Source: Schistosoma mansoni (lineage: Eukaryota; Platyhelminthes; Trematoda; Strigeidida; Schistosomatidae). Taken from it: a stretch of DNA of 64,000 nucleotides. The stretch spans positions 17,482,909-17,546,908 of the forward strand of contig NC_031502.1 in assembly GCF_000237925.1 (NCBI RefSeq), read 5' to 3'. Each line of letters begins with the position of its first letter. Within the stretch, counting starts at the first letter, position 1. The notes under the pieces were generated by a model. The model had not been told where the DNA came from, ran no database searches, and worked only from the letters and a program-made list of their open reading frames with translations. Made by a program: the position numbers and the translations under genes. Shown here one piece after another: positions 1-11,571 of the stretch.

Positions 1-644
1 CAAACACGTTTCGCGAAGTAGTGGCAGGTTGGTTGAACATCAAGAAACAAAACTTCTGGTTGTGTACGAGTGTTTTTAATTTCAGACCAGCTTTATGTGG
101 AACCAATTCGCTCTAATGTGACCTAAACCTCATTCAGCGAACACTTTCAATAAGAGACTTGAAAACTTTGTACTTGCACAAGGTTTCCGTCTTTCATTCA
201 AAATAACAGGTAGGAGGATACGACATATTGCACTTTTCATCCTACTTGCACTATGTCCACAATTATGTTATTAGTAGTAATGCTCCCCATTGCATAGTAT
301 CTCTCGTTGTCTTCGCTCAACCATCAGCCTTGTATATTTGCTCAGTTACTTTTTTATGTGGTCAGGTAAAGTATTTATTAAGCAACCTCAATGAAGTAAA
401 ACATATTCATTCATATTTGAAAATGTGAAAACTTTGCTTGTAGCCAAGCACGTGAGAAATAATGAGCTAAAGGTCATTGTAAGATTATGCTTCTGAGGAA
501 GGTTCCACAAAACAAATGTAGTGACGGAATGAAATTATTGATGAATCAAAAGCTAGAAACCTATTTACACTGCTACAGATGGTGATAATTACGAAGCGAA
601 ATCCACTTTTAAAAATTTACTGAAATTTACGCAATAGACTTATT
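1..644. other. No gene recognised
   Basis: AT-rich sequence with only short open frames on both strands. None shows a domain or a convincing exon with splice sites. I see no known repeat family here; a dispersed repeat begins at about 645. Confidence 0.4.
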
Positions 645-1035
645 GATCTGTAGTGGTATTTTTTCTAACTACACAATCCTCAAAGCTGAACACGAGATAA
701 CTGGGAACATAAATAGCCAACATTTGACACAGAGAGAAGGGCAACAAGGGGGAACGTGTGAACATTCATTCAGTCAGATGGCATGGCTTGTCCTCGCAGA
801 CGTGGTTATCCTGCATAACTTGTCTTTACATTAAACATATTATTCTATATCTATACCAAATATGTTGTTCAAAGGTGCTAGGCGTTATATAGACTATTCT
901 TACGATACGGCGAGTCAGGGGCTGCCACGTAAGACCTCACAGATTAGGTAGTCACTTCATGAAAAATTTACAACTTCAGGACTAGGTCTACCATTATAGA
1001 AGTACTAATAATGAACTTAGACCATAATTCTGTAG
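645..1035 (+). repeat. Dispersed repeat, copy 1 (partner at 58030-58432)
   Basis: This stretch of about 390 bases is clearly homologous to 58030-58432 in the same orientation. Shared blocks include the words around 676-700 (CTCAAAGCTGAACA), around 778-790 (GATGGCATGGCTT) and around 940-1000 (AGATTAGGTAGTCAC, then ACAACTTCAGGACTAG in the left copy). Differences and small gaps between the copies suggest an old family. I cannot assign it to a class: no reverse transcriptase, transposase or terminal repeat is visible. Confidence 0.6.
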
Positions 1036-4000
1036 ATCTGAATTAATTAGCTTCAAATCACCATAGGCTATACTGGACTTAACGTATTTACTCCTCACTT
1101 GAAGTTACGGAGATTCTGACTTGTTAGCCAATATGACAGTCATTGGCATAGAGGATAAAGTATACTGAAACTGGCGTAGACAGTGAAGACGATACAAAAT
1201 TAGAGAAACAATCAAATTCAAAAAACTACGTCAGAATTGTTATTAATGTTATCATTATTTCGAAGTTATTCAGACCCATATTAACATACAGTGTTTGGGG
1301 AATGGTGTTACGTGTAAGTATAAAAATGATTAATTGCAATTCCAGTTTGTATCATTAGATTGTCTTTATCGAACTCTTATGGAATATACAACATATGTCC
1401 CAGACTTTTAATTGCTCACTACGTACATGAACTTTGCTTTGGTTGTCGATTCGCGACAGGCAGTGGCACTATCCGATTTACAGTGGTTTGAGGGTTTCTA
1501 GTTTCGTTTTAAAAAAACTATTATCAACGGTGAGACTGTAGTTTACGAACGACCTTTAGGAAACGCTAAAGTGACCTTGGGAATGTTCAACTACTAACTA
1601 GAGCTGAAAGAGGTTGTAAAGCAGTGTGAGGAAGTAGAATAGGGATTTACAGTTGGTGGTTAGGGTTAGGAACTAGATTCAGGGTTTTGATTACGAACCA
1701 ACATCAGCCAAAATGCCAGAAGGAAAATTGATGAATGAATTTCGCGCCAAAATCCAAGACCTGTTATCTTATATCTGACTGATTTGTCCATAAATTATAG
1801 TCTCGCCTTATCAACAACAGAAGCTCGTAGTCTTACTCGGACAACGAAATTGTGTGGAACCAAGTAGAAGAAATACTGATAGTGAAGAGTAATCAAGCAA
1901 TATGCAGAAACGTGACAGATCCTTCGAATTTCGGTGTAACGGCAAATAAACCCCCCAAAAATAGTTCTATAAGTCTTAGACATATGATGCCAACCTTATT
2001 AGCTCTGATGGACACATCTGGCTGAAGGCATTCGGTCACGCATCAGCACCAGATCATGCATAAGTACGTCGTACAATGCATTTCTTACAACCGTTAGCCA
2101 GCTTAGATCGATTGCTTCCCTATATGTCTACAGCCTTTCGAATATACCTTCAAACCTCTTTACTTCTGTTTTGACTGGGTTGGTATGCTTCGAATATTAA
2201 GGTGTCACGGATAAAGGCGCTTTTTTAAACTCCGAATACTTGTGGCGTCCTTATGGGTACCAGTAAAAAGCTGCCATATTTTTCAATTCAAACTAAATAA
2301 ACTAAAATTAAGGACATGATCCCTCTATTCTCAGAAAGATTGGAGGCAGGAATTAGAGGTGGATGTAAGAAGTAGCGTAATATTGTGAGATTTTAATGTA
2401 GTTATAGTATCCATGTTAACATCTAGGTCAATAAAGGAGAGGACTGAAATCAAAAGAACGGACAGAGATGCAATGGTAACTGATTGAATGCCCCTCTATT
2501 TAAAGACGTTTTCACGTACCTTGAAGTACAGTTTTTCAACGAATACTTTGAATATTTTCCCGTCCTGCATACATCAATATATTGATCTTGACAGGTCATG
2601 CGAGCTGACGTTTTTTGTTTGACCACCTATGAACGGAGTCCCTCTGATCACAGATATTCTGTTATAGCAGTTAATAGTTCAACAGTGTCATATATCAAGT
2701 AGATCGGTTTCTAGAGATAGATTATAATGGTAATATGTATATTCTCCTCAGTAGGATCCAAGTTTGGTGAGTCACACTCCGTTAAGCCATTTTTGTCAGT
2801 ATCTACGATGTTCTTGGAAAATATCTTCGTATTCTCCTTGGGTTCAGCTATACACCTATGCAATCAGTGGTAACAATATGTAAACAGGTTTCGAAAACTG
2901 ATACGATACAGACTTTGCAGTACATAGTGGCCGAGATGGAGAGAGTCAGGTGACACATTTGAATCCTCTAGATCTGTGGTGTTGAGAAGACCCAACCTCG
3001 TTCACACGAATGAGCTTTATAATCTGATGAAGAATCTCAATGATTCATAATTCGTTGTGTAGAACGAAATTCCGGACGTGAAAGAAAGGATTTTAGTTTT
3101 CAAAAGTTTTGAGGACGTACTTCAAAATTATCAGCTGAATATGAAATTATCTCTCTAACTGGATGCCTAGTTGCATCACTTTTGAATTGCTCACCCGATT
3201 ATTAGTCATGTTCTTTGTCTGTAATTATCTTAAGAAATACAATATAACAGCTCTTCTTTCAATGCTCTCAAACGTCATGATATCCTTGATTTAAAATGGC
3301 ATAAGTGATTGTAGATCATCCATAATTTTTTAACCACAACAACGTAGTCTTAAGAATGCCTACTCATGGATCATGAATCTACTGATTCAGAAGGAGTGGT
3401 GAACCATGATTCTCGATCGAAAGGTTAAGGTAGGTGCACTATATTCCGGTTTCTGATAAGTTTAAGAGTAAAGCAATCATAGCTTCCTTAACAGTAAGCT
3501 TAAATCGATAGGTCAACAATCACCACTGATAAACTCACCCAAATAATCAGCCTTTTAGGGCCAGTGTGAATCATTCGTTGTCACTCCGGAGCCAGTCTGT
3601 GAAAGTAACTTTGAGGTCAGCTTTGGAAAAACTTGGTGGCGCAATTTTTCACCGATCTTTATTCAGTATTGCTTGGATAGTGGAAACATAGTACCTAGTT
3701 CCTTACTTTAGGACAAGAAAACCGTCAAGTGTATCCAAAGAATAATCATGAAATCGGTTTGGTAACTCCAAATTGAGCATTGTGAAGAGCGACTAATAGG
3801 GTAGAGTGAACTTGGAGACAACCCTTTAATGACTTTCAGGATTCCGAATATCCCTAGGTATTCTCTAAAATACCTACAAGAGGTCAGTTTCAACATATAC
3901 CCTGAATGGAACAGTCATAAATTAGAGGTTCAGCGTAGTAGACTCTTTTGTAGGCATATCGTGTGCCGAGTAAAAGTATTTGGGACTTGAAATTCCTTAC

Positions 4001-5839
4001 AGGCTGAGGTGGTACATAAAGCTTCTAAAGAATTCAACAGGCGAATTCAACTATTCTTCAGGAGTATGAATAGAGTCTCATGCTTATTTACCAACTATTC
4101 TTTATTAATAGCTTGTCCCGTACACCTCATTTCTTATATGAAGGCATCGAAAAGATACATTCGATTCTACTTAAAACCAACATACTGTTATACTTTATAC
4201 GTTTTACACATTAGTCATCAAGGCCATGAGTTGGAAGCGTTCAGTCAAATATATTGATTACTTTGAACTTGGGTTTACAGATTGTTGATTGTCGATTATC
4301 AATCTCATTTTTAATGTAAGTTCATCATGTTTCTTAGTTAAACCGTGAGCTGGAGTCATATTTAGTACTTTCGTATTCTAAACCTTATAAGATCTATATA
4401 TCTGTAACTTTGGTACAAACATTTTATGAAAAATCGAGAGAATTGGAATGAAAACTCTATGTGCACAAGCAAATTAATATCATTTTTGTTTTCCTCGGTA
4501 CATTTATCCTTCCATAGGGTCTTATATGTGGATTCTGGGATGCTAATAATCGTGCCTGGTTAGTAAGAACGTTAAATGAAATATCGCGTAGACCTATGTT
4601 TTTCGTTCAGTTTACCCTACATTGTAGGTTTCTTCCCAACTAGACGTATATTAACTCTGGACTGTTCAACATCATATGAAGCTAACCCTCACTCTGGATT
4701 CACGTTTTGCTGCGCTTCTAATAAATTCGACCACAAAACTTTTGAAGTTGAAATTTCACTCTTAATGCTAACTTCCACGTGCCCTTTCATTATCTTTGTG
4801 CATAGAGTGAAGCAAGAGCGGCCGCTTACATATAAAATTCAAAATTACACACTTTAGTTCCTATAAACTATATGGGACTGTCTGATTTACATCCGATATC
4901 TGTTGATACACTTATGACAAGTTCTTTTATTTTCGTAATAAATGAAAAATTCAGACATCCGACCAACTAACCATGTAAAGTTCCTTCTCCATTTCAAGTG
5001 GCCTCTCACTTGAAGCAATTCATTCGTCGTACTTTATGTTGTCTAAAGAACCTATATTTTTTGCTATTTACCCAACCAGTAACAATCCCTATGGCGCAGG
5101 GGTTTCAACCATCAACCTGCATGCTCAAACCCTATTTTCAATCTTGATTTGAGTTGCCTGATAAGTTCCAAAACTTCATAAACCATGGGTCGAGGTTGAG
5201 TACGTGCGGAACTTCTATCTCTATTTATGTTTCCCATATAACCGTGCCCAATAGTTTCACGCAATAGTATTTTCGTACTGCTTAACATTGTCCATTATTT
5301 CTATGTCTGTCACTAAGAGCTACGAAGTTTTAGTACTTGAAACAGGCCATATGTAATTTGATGTCATCGTTAACAGATTTTAATTGAACACCTTTGTATT
5401 TAGCAGGACTGACTCAGGTCACTTGCTGAATTGTTGACGAGTCTTATTTTGTTCTTGGCAGGATATCTGTTGCTTATATGGTGTTTAATCAACTTCTAAC
5501 TCCATAAATTCTGTCCCAGACATTGTAGTGTAAGTTGTTAGTGTCGAAATGTCAACTCACTGATTATGACTACTTTATCTTCTGATATTGTTCATTGTAT
5601 TCTTAACTATTGTAATTAACATATTAAAACCATAAGTTACCGTAAAAATTTACAACTTGATGGTTTACTAAGTATCTAAGTTCATTTTTGTATGGACTGG
5701 TGGTCCAGTACTAGTATACAAGTGTTGCGAATATAATAAATTCCGATAAATATTTTCATGTTATCGAGTTTTCGTTAGATTTGATCGAATCTAATGATTA
5801 TCGAAGATAATTTTACCCTGACCACTTAAGTATATAAGT
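1036..5839. other. Long stretch with no gene recognised
   Basis: About 4.8 kb of AT-rich sequence. The open frames (for example 4009-4257 and 4576-4857 on +) lack recognisable domains and have no matching splice context. Old element remnants are likely but I could not name any. It may be upstream or intergenic DNA of the SS18-like gene. Confidence 0.35.
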
Positions 5840-6330
5840 GTAAACACGCCAAGTTAGAATTCCCTGTTTACAGGAATAAACAATGTATAATTGTCCTTAG
5901 TCTTCATTAATAAGGATAGGAGGTCTATTGACCTATATAAATCCTTGCAGTTTGTTACAATGTGGAGGTCGAATCTGGTTTCGAATATGTCAACAGAACG
6001 TGCTGGTAATACGTGTTCTGGTATAGAATTCCAGTAATCCACTACTCGGTGCGAGAAATGAAACTCTAGACGTAGACAATTTGATCTCAGTTTTTAAACT
6101 TTCTTTGAATGTCCTCTCAAATGATCAGTCCTAGACGGAGGGAAAAGACAAGACATTAGTACCAAGGCCATAGTTCAGGATACGATAAGCCAATATTAGG
6201 TCACCTCGTCTTCTACGGTAAGATAACGGAAATAAGTTGAGGTGTCTCAGTCTATCTTCATAAGATAGGCCAGATAGACCTTTTACCATTTTAATCCCTC
6301 GGTGTTGAACTCGTTCCACCATATCATTTT
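5840..6330 (-). mobile_element. CR1/jockey-like LINE, C-terminal reverse transcriptase fragment
   Basis: Read on the - strand, 6322-6131 encodes the thumb-side segment typical of CR1/jockey reverse transcriptases: MVERVQHRGIKMVKGL followed by a YEDRLRHLNLFPLSYRRRRG block. At 6042-5854 the usual C-terminal motif follows (YWNSIPEHV ... DIFETRFDLH). The two parts are in different frames, so the copy carries at least one shift and is dead. Catalytic domains are absent. The block ends abruptly near 6330, where sequence of an RTE element on the opposite strand begins. Confidence 0.8.
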
Positions 6331-6334
6331 TTTA

Positions 6335-7206
6335 TATACTACGTCACTTACCTTCCTCTATCCCCACTTTATGTACTCCCATTTTTCAACCTATGCAGCA
6401 GCTCGCCCATGGTGGGAACTCTGTCCTATCTAAACGATCTCCAGTCACTGTCTGGTCGAAAGTGAATGCTTCCACCGAATATGAATACTGAAACAGTTTT
6501 TCTGAAACCACGTACGCCGTTCAAGCTGGCTTCCTTCAACGTTCGCACGCTAATGCAGATCGGACAATAGATAGGGCTGGCTATGTCTTTAGAAAGTCTT
6601 AATGTTGATGTTTGTTGTCTATCCGAGACCATTATTCAAGACTCTGGTGAAGTACTACAAATTCTCTCTCCATCTGTCGCCTCGAAAAGCTTGTTTCACG
6701 CGCGTTTATCCGGGGACCCTGTGGCATCTTCGTCTGGTCTTGCTGGCGTTGGTGTCGCACTAAGCGCTAGAGCTGAGGCAGCACTAATCGACTGGATCCC
6801 CATTAACAATCGGTTATGTGCTGTTAGATTAGAAAGTTCCATCAAAGTGAGAAGAAATCGGCGTGAGAAACGGTGTCTTTTCGTTATCTCCGCCTATGCC
6901 CCGACAGATTGCAGCCCGGATGCAATCAAGGATGAATTCTACCACCAATTAACTGTTATTCAGAAAGTGCGTTCGACAGATATTGTAGTATTAGCCGGAG
7001 ACTTGAATGCACAGGTCGGGCGTCTAGGCACAGAAGAGAGTCGTTTAGGTGGCTGATGTGGACTTGTTGGTCGCAGGACAGATAACGGGGACCGTTTGCT
7101 GCAACTGTGCACAGACCACAACCTGTTTCTGGCTAGCACTAACTTCCAGCACAGTCATCGCCGGTGTGCCACCTGGCGTCCTCCCTCTGCATCTCAAGCC
7201 TGGACT
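6335..7206 (+). mobile_element. RTE type A LINE, 5' region and endonuclease fragment
   Basis: The frame 6583-7056 encodes most of an apurinic-type endonuclease. It includes SLNVDVCCLSETIIQD near the start, VISAYAPTD in the middle and VVLAGDLNAQVGRLG near the end. After one frame change the protein continues through LCTDHNLFLASTNFQHSHRR to about 7206. Upstream, in another frame, KLASFNVRTLMQI gives the true N-terminus of the domain, so this copy reaches further 5' than the copies at 33.9 and 50.7 kb. It stops abruptly at about 7206 where CR1-like sequence on the other strand starts; no reverse transcriptase follows. Confidence 0.85.
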
Positions 7207-7844
7207 CAGAGATTAAATTCTCGGTCACGTCGGGCTGCAATTCTGCCTTACTATCAGAGTTTGGTAGTGTATTTTGTGGCTCAGAATGCGAGTTCACCAA
7301 TGACTTGCCAACCAAAAGCGTATTACTTTTAGCTTTTTTTCACTTTTTCTCCGTACTGCCGTCCATTTTTCATCATTGAGGACAGCCACATTTGGGATGG
7401 TGACGGTTTTATCCGGGTCTTCACTTTCCACTGGAGATGCATGGCTACTCATGTCAATATCGAGTAGCGCTTCACTCCTCGTTAGTTTTAACGGAAATTT
7501 CACTTTTCCGTCAATCACAGTAGGGTGTTTAACACGTCCTGTAACAGCACGTACGACACTGACACATTCTTCACTGGCAGTACTTATGTTAACAGTGCAA
7601 CCACTATCTTTCTTTTTACTTGCCAAAGCTAATAGGCTCATAGCCTCCTGGATTATTAACGTCCTATTTGTTAGCAAAACGTGCAAAACCAATGCGAGTT
7701 AGACTTCGAGCATCTTTTGTATGCGGCGGGACGTGAACAGGTACACATCTTATGGAATCACTTTTTACACTCATCACACTGCATTCCTTCATCCACGGGG
7801 AATAAACAGTTCGGCTGTCCACATTTGTAAGCACTGCCAACCAT
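7207..7844 (-). mobile_element. CR1-like LINE ORF1 with PHD-like zinc finger, degraded
   Basis: On the - strand a start codon at 7844 opens a reading frame with MVGSAYKCGQPNCLF, then GMQCDECKK, a stop in place of a Trp codon, FHKMCTCSRP and WFCTFC. The Cys/His spacing is that of a PHD-like finger, as found in ORF1 proteins of CR1-type LINEs. The frame runs on through 7692-7294 as a low-complexity Ser/Thr/Lys-rich tail, then shifts frame and continues to about 7210. I infer ORF1 from the finger, its position in a LINE-rich block and its length. A host PHD gene is less likely, since no introns are evident. Confidence 0.55.
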
Positions 7845-8210
7845 TGTAATCAAATTAGGGTTAAAATCACAATAGTAACACACGTGTCAGAGTCTATGAG
7901 AAAGAAGGTACCACAGGACAAAGTTTAGCAAAGTTTTAAATCTTAACCGAAACACTTCGAATTAAAGTAGACCAAGAATGCTTTTGGCTGCAACAAGTAC
8001 ACAAAAGCTACGATAATCAAAACAAGTACGAAATCACTGCCCTTTTTCAAACACGCGCGAAATAGTTTCAAATAATTATAGGCTTTTGATTTTGTGCTGT
8101 AAAAGTGATCTGTTAGTATTCCTAGGTAAAATGTACTTTGTTCTTGGTGAACTAAGCGTAACCACAGTGTTAGTGGGAACCTACTGACCACACGTTGGAT
8201 TGTATCCATT
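7845..8210 (-). repeat. Probable 5' untranslated region of the CR1-like ORF1 element
   Basis: This lies directly upstream of the ORF1-like frame on the - strand. The part around 7935-8060 resembles 15875-16060: both carry CTTAACC, then GACCAAG-ATGCTTT, then ACAAGTAC and AAATCACTG or TGTCACC. The shared blocks lie in the same orientation, so they are two copies of one element end. Confidence 0.4.
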
Positions 8211-9257
8211 ATCTCGTTTAGGAAAATGAAACTTCTATTCTTGAACTTGTTTGGAGATTTTAAAAAAACGTGTATATATAATGCGACATCGACACTAAGT
8301 AACTGAAACTTTAATAGGTCCCGTCCCTCTCGAGGTGCGTGTTGACTACAACAAAAATTCCAATATCAACTACGGCAATAAACTTATTGCATCTTGTTTG
8401 CAAAAGAATGTGTTCTGTTACTTGTCAGCTTCAAAGGATAAAGTTAAATAAAAAGTACATGTTAGTAGACATCGGATATATACCTGTAAAATTATACCTA
8501 TTCAAAGCACGCATTTGAAGTAATTACAGGTCACAAAAACTATTTACAATATATAAAAACGACAACCTTTAAACTATGGGTTTGTAAATCCCGTTTTGTT
8601 GTAGTGACACTTGTATCGGATATTAAATTTTTTCGGTAACGTGTCTTGTTATACATACCATTTCAATAGAAATCAAAGTACTTGGTGAACAGCGGGTTGA
8701 GTTTTTTTTACAAGGTCTTTCTTCATGTTGCAGGTTTACCCGTATATAAATTAACATTGACAGTTTGCAATTGCTTTCCGAAATTGTTTTTAATACAAAA
8801 CGAAACAGAAACAATTATGGCTACAGGTCTGGTTTCCTAAATATAATCACGTAGCTCGTTTATGGGACTTTTCAAATAGAAAATATGGACTTTGTTCAAA
8901 GTTTGATGTTCTCCTATGTCGTCGATCAAATGTTTGAGTTCACAAACACTATAGATATTATCAAAAACCAAACATGATTATCGCTTAAAAGGGAGGAATG
9001 AATTCGCGGAATAAAACGTATGTAGTAACATTAAAGCTCAGGATCTAAGGGAACATAAAAATGAGTACGCCTACACTACCGTTTCACGCAATATTCCAAT
9101 AACTCAGCTTTTAATTAAAGTATGACCTTATATACGCTTAAACCCTTAGTTTGATGAACTGGGAAGTTCCGCTTCATGTTGCACAACTCTACTTTTCCCG
9201 TACTGCGATTTTCCTGTTTACATTTTGGTCACTTCGTGAGATACTGTTATCTTGTGT
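8211..9257. other. No gene recognised
   Basis: AT-rich DNA without supported exons, RNA genes or named repeats. It lies between the CR1-like 5' region and a SINE-like element. Confidence 0.35.
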
Positions 9258-9782
9258 ATTCATTTATTTATTTTTTTAAGCACATAAATATTGGTACAAG
9301 GAAGCACCATATAAATATGCGCCTCACAAATCTCATTTGATTTGTGTGAGGGCTGTGATACTGCCCAGGTGCCCAAATTGAAGCAGGTGGTTTTCTTAGG
9401 GGGCCACACCACGAGCCTTTGACCTAAAGGTCTAGTCCACAAGGCAGTGGGGCATCGTGAGGAGATGCAGTCCCATGGTAGCCGGTGACCAACAATTGGT
9501 TCATACGTCATTTGTTCCTGCAGGATACTGGAGCCCATGTGCACCATTGGCTTGAAATCAGGGTTTTCCAACTCCCCTAGGTGAAGTTTCCGTGTCCATC
9601 AGCCTGGTTAAAGCGCCGGACATTCGCTTTCGTCCTCTCACTTTCGTAAACAACACCCGCGCCACGAGAAGGCAATGAGTAGGACTTCCCTGGCAGAGGC
9701 TATATATTCGCGTGGCCGTGTGAGAGCATTTGGAGAGGGAGAGCGGACTCTCCCTACTCTCGGCCGTACCAGGGCATTTGGG
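9258..9782 (-). mobile_element. SINE-like non-autonomous element with RTE-type 3' tail, copy 1
   Basis: Read on the - strand, the element starts near CCTGGTACGGCCGAGAG and runs about 520 bases. It ends in TGTACCAATATTTATGTG followed by AAATAAATAAATG-like repeats. A second copy lies at 39391-39910 in the same orientation, and a shorter 3' piece at 22441-22580 on +. The last 60 bases (GCGCATAT...TGGTGC...TTGTACCAATA...AAATAAATA) match the 3' end of the RTE-A copies at 53750-53810 and 32304-32370, while the body does not encode a reverse transcriptase. I infer a non-autonomous passenger of the RTE-A machinery. A frame at 9571-9260 is open by chance or is a relic. Confidence 0.65.
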
Positions 9783-9895
9783 GGCTATCTTGTGTAAATA
9801 TCTCTTAATCTATATCAAATATTGTTAAATATATTTATGATATAATATGACTTTATTTCTACATGGTAGGAATATTTATTTAAATCGAAACGACG

Positions 9896-9940
<45 letters not shown>

Positions 9941-10125
9941 CATAGATTATTTACTAGCTCATGAAGTATTTTTTTTACTTACGAAGCTTGTGATGTAAAG
10001 ACTTGCTCCAATTAACCTGTTTATTTGTCCTTGATTAATACATTTCCATGGACGAAATTATAATATAGGGCTGCATATTTTACTTATCATAATAAATTAT
10101 TGTTGTTCTATCATTATTGTTATAG
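9783..10125. other. AT-rich DNA before the SS18-like exon, with a TA microsatellite
   Basis: Contains a run of alternating TA at about 9897-9936 and ends in a pyrimidine-rich tract leading to the splice acceptor TATAG at 10121-10125. No coding sequence is seen. Confidence 0.6.
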
Positions 10126-10217
10126 ATAGATCTCCATCTAAAATTCTCCCAACTATCTCCATGCAACCTGGACAGTTGCGACGCGAGCAGCCTATACAAC
10201 CTTCATCGATTCAAAAG
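10126..10217 (+). CDS. SS18-like gene, exon with start of SSXT domain
   Basis: It follows acceptor TATAG (10121-10125) and ends with AAG before donor GTAATT (10218). The frame is open upstream of the Met at 10161 to the acceptor, so translation may start here or in an earlier exon not recognised. It encodes EQPIQPSSIQK just before the domain core. Confidence 0.75.
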
Positions 10218-11571
10218 GTAATTGATTCACATTCAGATGTTCAATAATACTTTTTCGACATTAGGTTTACAATTACTTGAATGGTCCACTTCTAAATAAC
10301 ATAAACTGATTTCATTGTTACTTTGATGCTTTTAGTTAGTCGAAACCTTAGATATATGGTAGTTCATGTTATCTTGTCGTAAGGCTAATGCTAAAAATTC
10401 CGAAAAAGTTGGACGACCATAGAATTAAAGTCCAGCGTACTTCACAAAGACAGATTATAGATATAACTACTCCATGGATAACCTTTATAAGCCTTATCTC
10501 TGTTGGGTAATATACATAGTTCCTCTAGCGCTCCTACATTCTTCTTGTGAAAGATGTTTCAGCCTTTGCAAAAAATTAATCACATTGAATTGGTTGTTCA
10601 GTCTTTAGTAAATAATCAGATGTCTTTTTGATGCTAGATGCTAAAGAATACTAGAAATTTTCATAGATTTCCGCCCCTATATTTCCAGCTATAGACCAAC
10701 CTCACAGCTTGATTTTACCGCTGGCTTCATAACTCGTAACATTATTTCTGTTGACATAGTAACTGTATTGCTTTCTAAGTAATACTCTGCAAGGTGATTC
10801 ACTTTTATATGTAAATCATTCTGGGGTCTTAAAAATTCACCGTCTCTTTCCAATTTTTATACCTTCATTGGCCTACTTCTTAAATTCCATCATTTTAGCT
10901 TATGGTATTGTTTGACATAGATTGATTTTAAAAGATTTCGTTTGCTTTTTATTGGACTTTGGTGTTTATGGGTTTTGTAAACTTCTAGTTCGATACCTTG
11001 ATATTTTCCTCTCCTTTAATAGATGCTAGATGAGAACGTCCGACTTATACATAGTCTTATGGCACATCAAAGAGTTGGAGCCGTTAAAGAAGCAGTGGAA
11101 TTAGAACGTGTTTTACACCGTAATCTTATTTATTTAGCCACAATTGCTGACCGTACAGCGACCCAACATGCAGTTGGACCAACAAGTTGTTCACACCCAA
11201 TTCCTTCCAGTTTGACTCAACCTAATCAAATTCAAGACTCGGCACCAAATTATCCATTATCTGTAGTTAACGCATCATCGGATCTGTCCCAGTCGTCCGT
11301 TCTTGGACAACCTCATCAAATTACAGTTAATTCGTCAGTTCAGCATCCAGTACCTATGGCAGTCGGTCCTACAACAATATCTACTGTCGGGAATCCTATT
11401 ATGTATCAGCAGTATCTTGTTTCTTCTGCTTCTCATGTTCCAAATAATTTACAAGTTACGCCACAAAATCATATGGCAATAGGTGGTTCTGGTCAGTTTC
11501 AACAACATGAACGTGTAGTGCAACATTCCGATGGACAAATTGCATCTGTCGATTCAAGTGGTAATATATGA
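10126..11571 (+). CDS. SS18/SYT-like transcriptional co-activator (SSXT domain)
   Basis: Two exons join at 10217 and 11023 in phase 0 and give IQKMLDEN across the junction, the hallmark of the SSXT domain of SS18, SS18L1/CREST and their fly and worm relatives. A first Met can be placed at 10161 (MQPGQLRREQP). The domain then covers about residues 13-70: MLDENVRLIHSLMAHQ, ... ELERVLHRNLIYLATIAD. The rest (about 130 residues) is low in charge and rich in Ser, Gln, Pro, Val and Asn, as in the co-activator tails of the family. In animals SS18 is a subunit of the BAF (SWI/SNF) chromatin remodelling complex in the nucleus; the same role here is inferred. Read through exon 2, the protein is about 201 residues, short for the family, and a further 3' exon is possible (12641-12681). 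No obvious QPGY repeats are present. Confidence 0.85.
11023..11571 (+). CDS. SS18-like gene, main exon
   Basis: It follows the pyrimidine-rich acceptor at 11011-11022. The 182 codons begin with the core of the SSXT domain and end GNI-stop at 11571. A GT donor at 11561 sits inside the last Gly codon and would allow splicing to 12641. Confidence 0.85.
   Translation: MLDENVRLIHSLMAHQRVGAVKEAVELERVLHRNLIYLATIADRTATQHAVGPTSCSHPIPSSLTQPNQIQDSAPNYPLSVVNASSDLSQSSVLGQPHQITVNSSVQHPVPMAVGPTTISTVGNPIMYQQYLVSSASHVPNNLQVTPQNHMAIGGSGQFQQHERVVQHSDGQIASVDSSGNI

Noticed and set aside
3000-3060. CTGATGA box suggesting a second hammerhead
   Set aside because: No GAAA follows a stem II hairpin and no helix I partner was found.
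9897-9936. TA run as a regulatory or origin element
   Set aside because: A plain dinucleotide microsatellite; nothing nearby supports a function.
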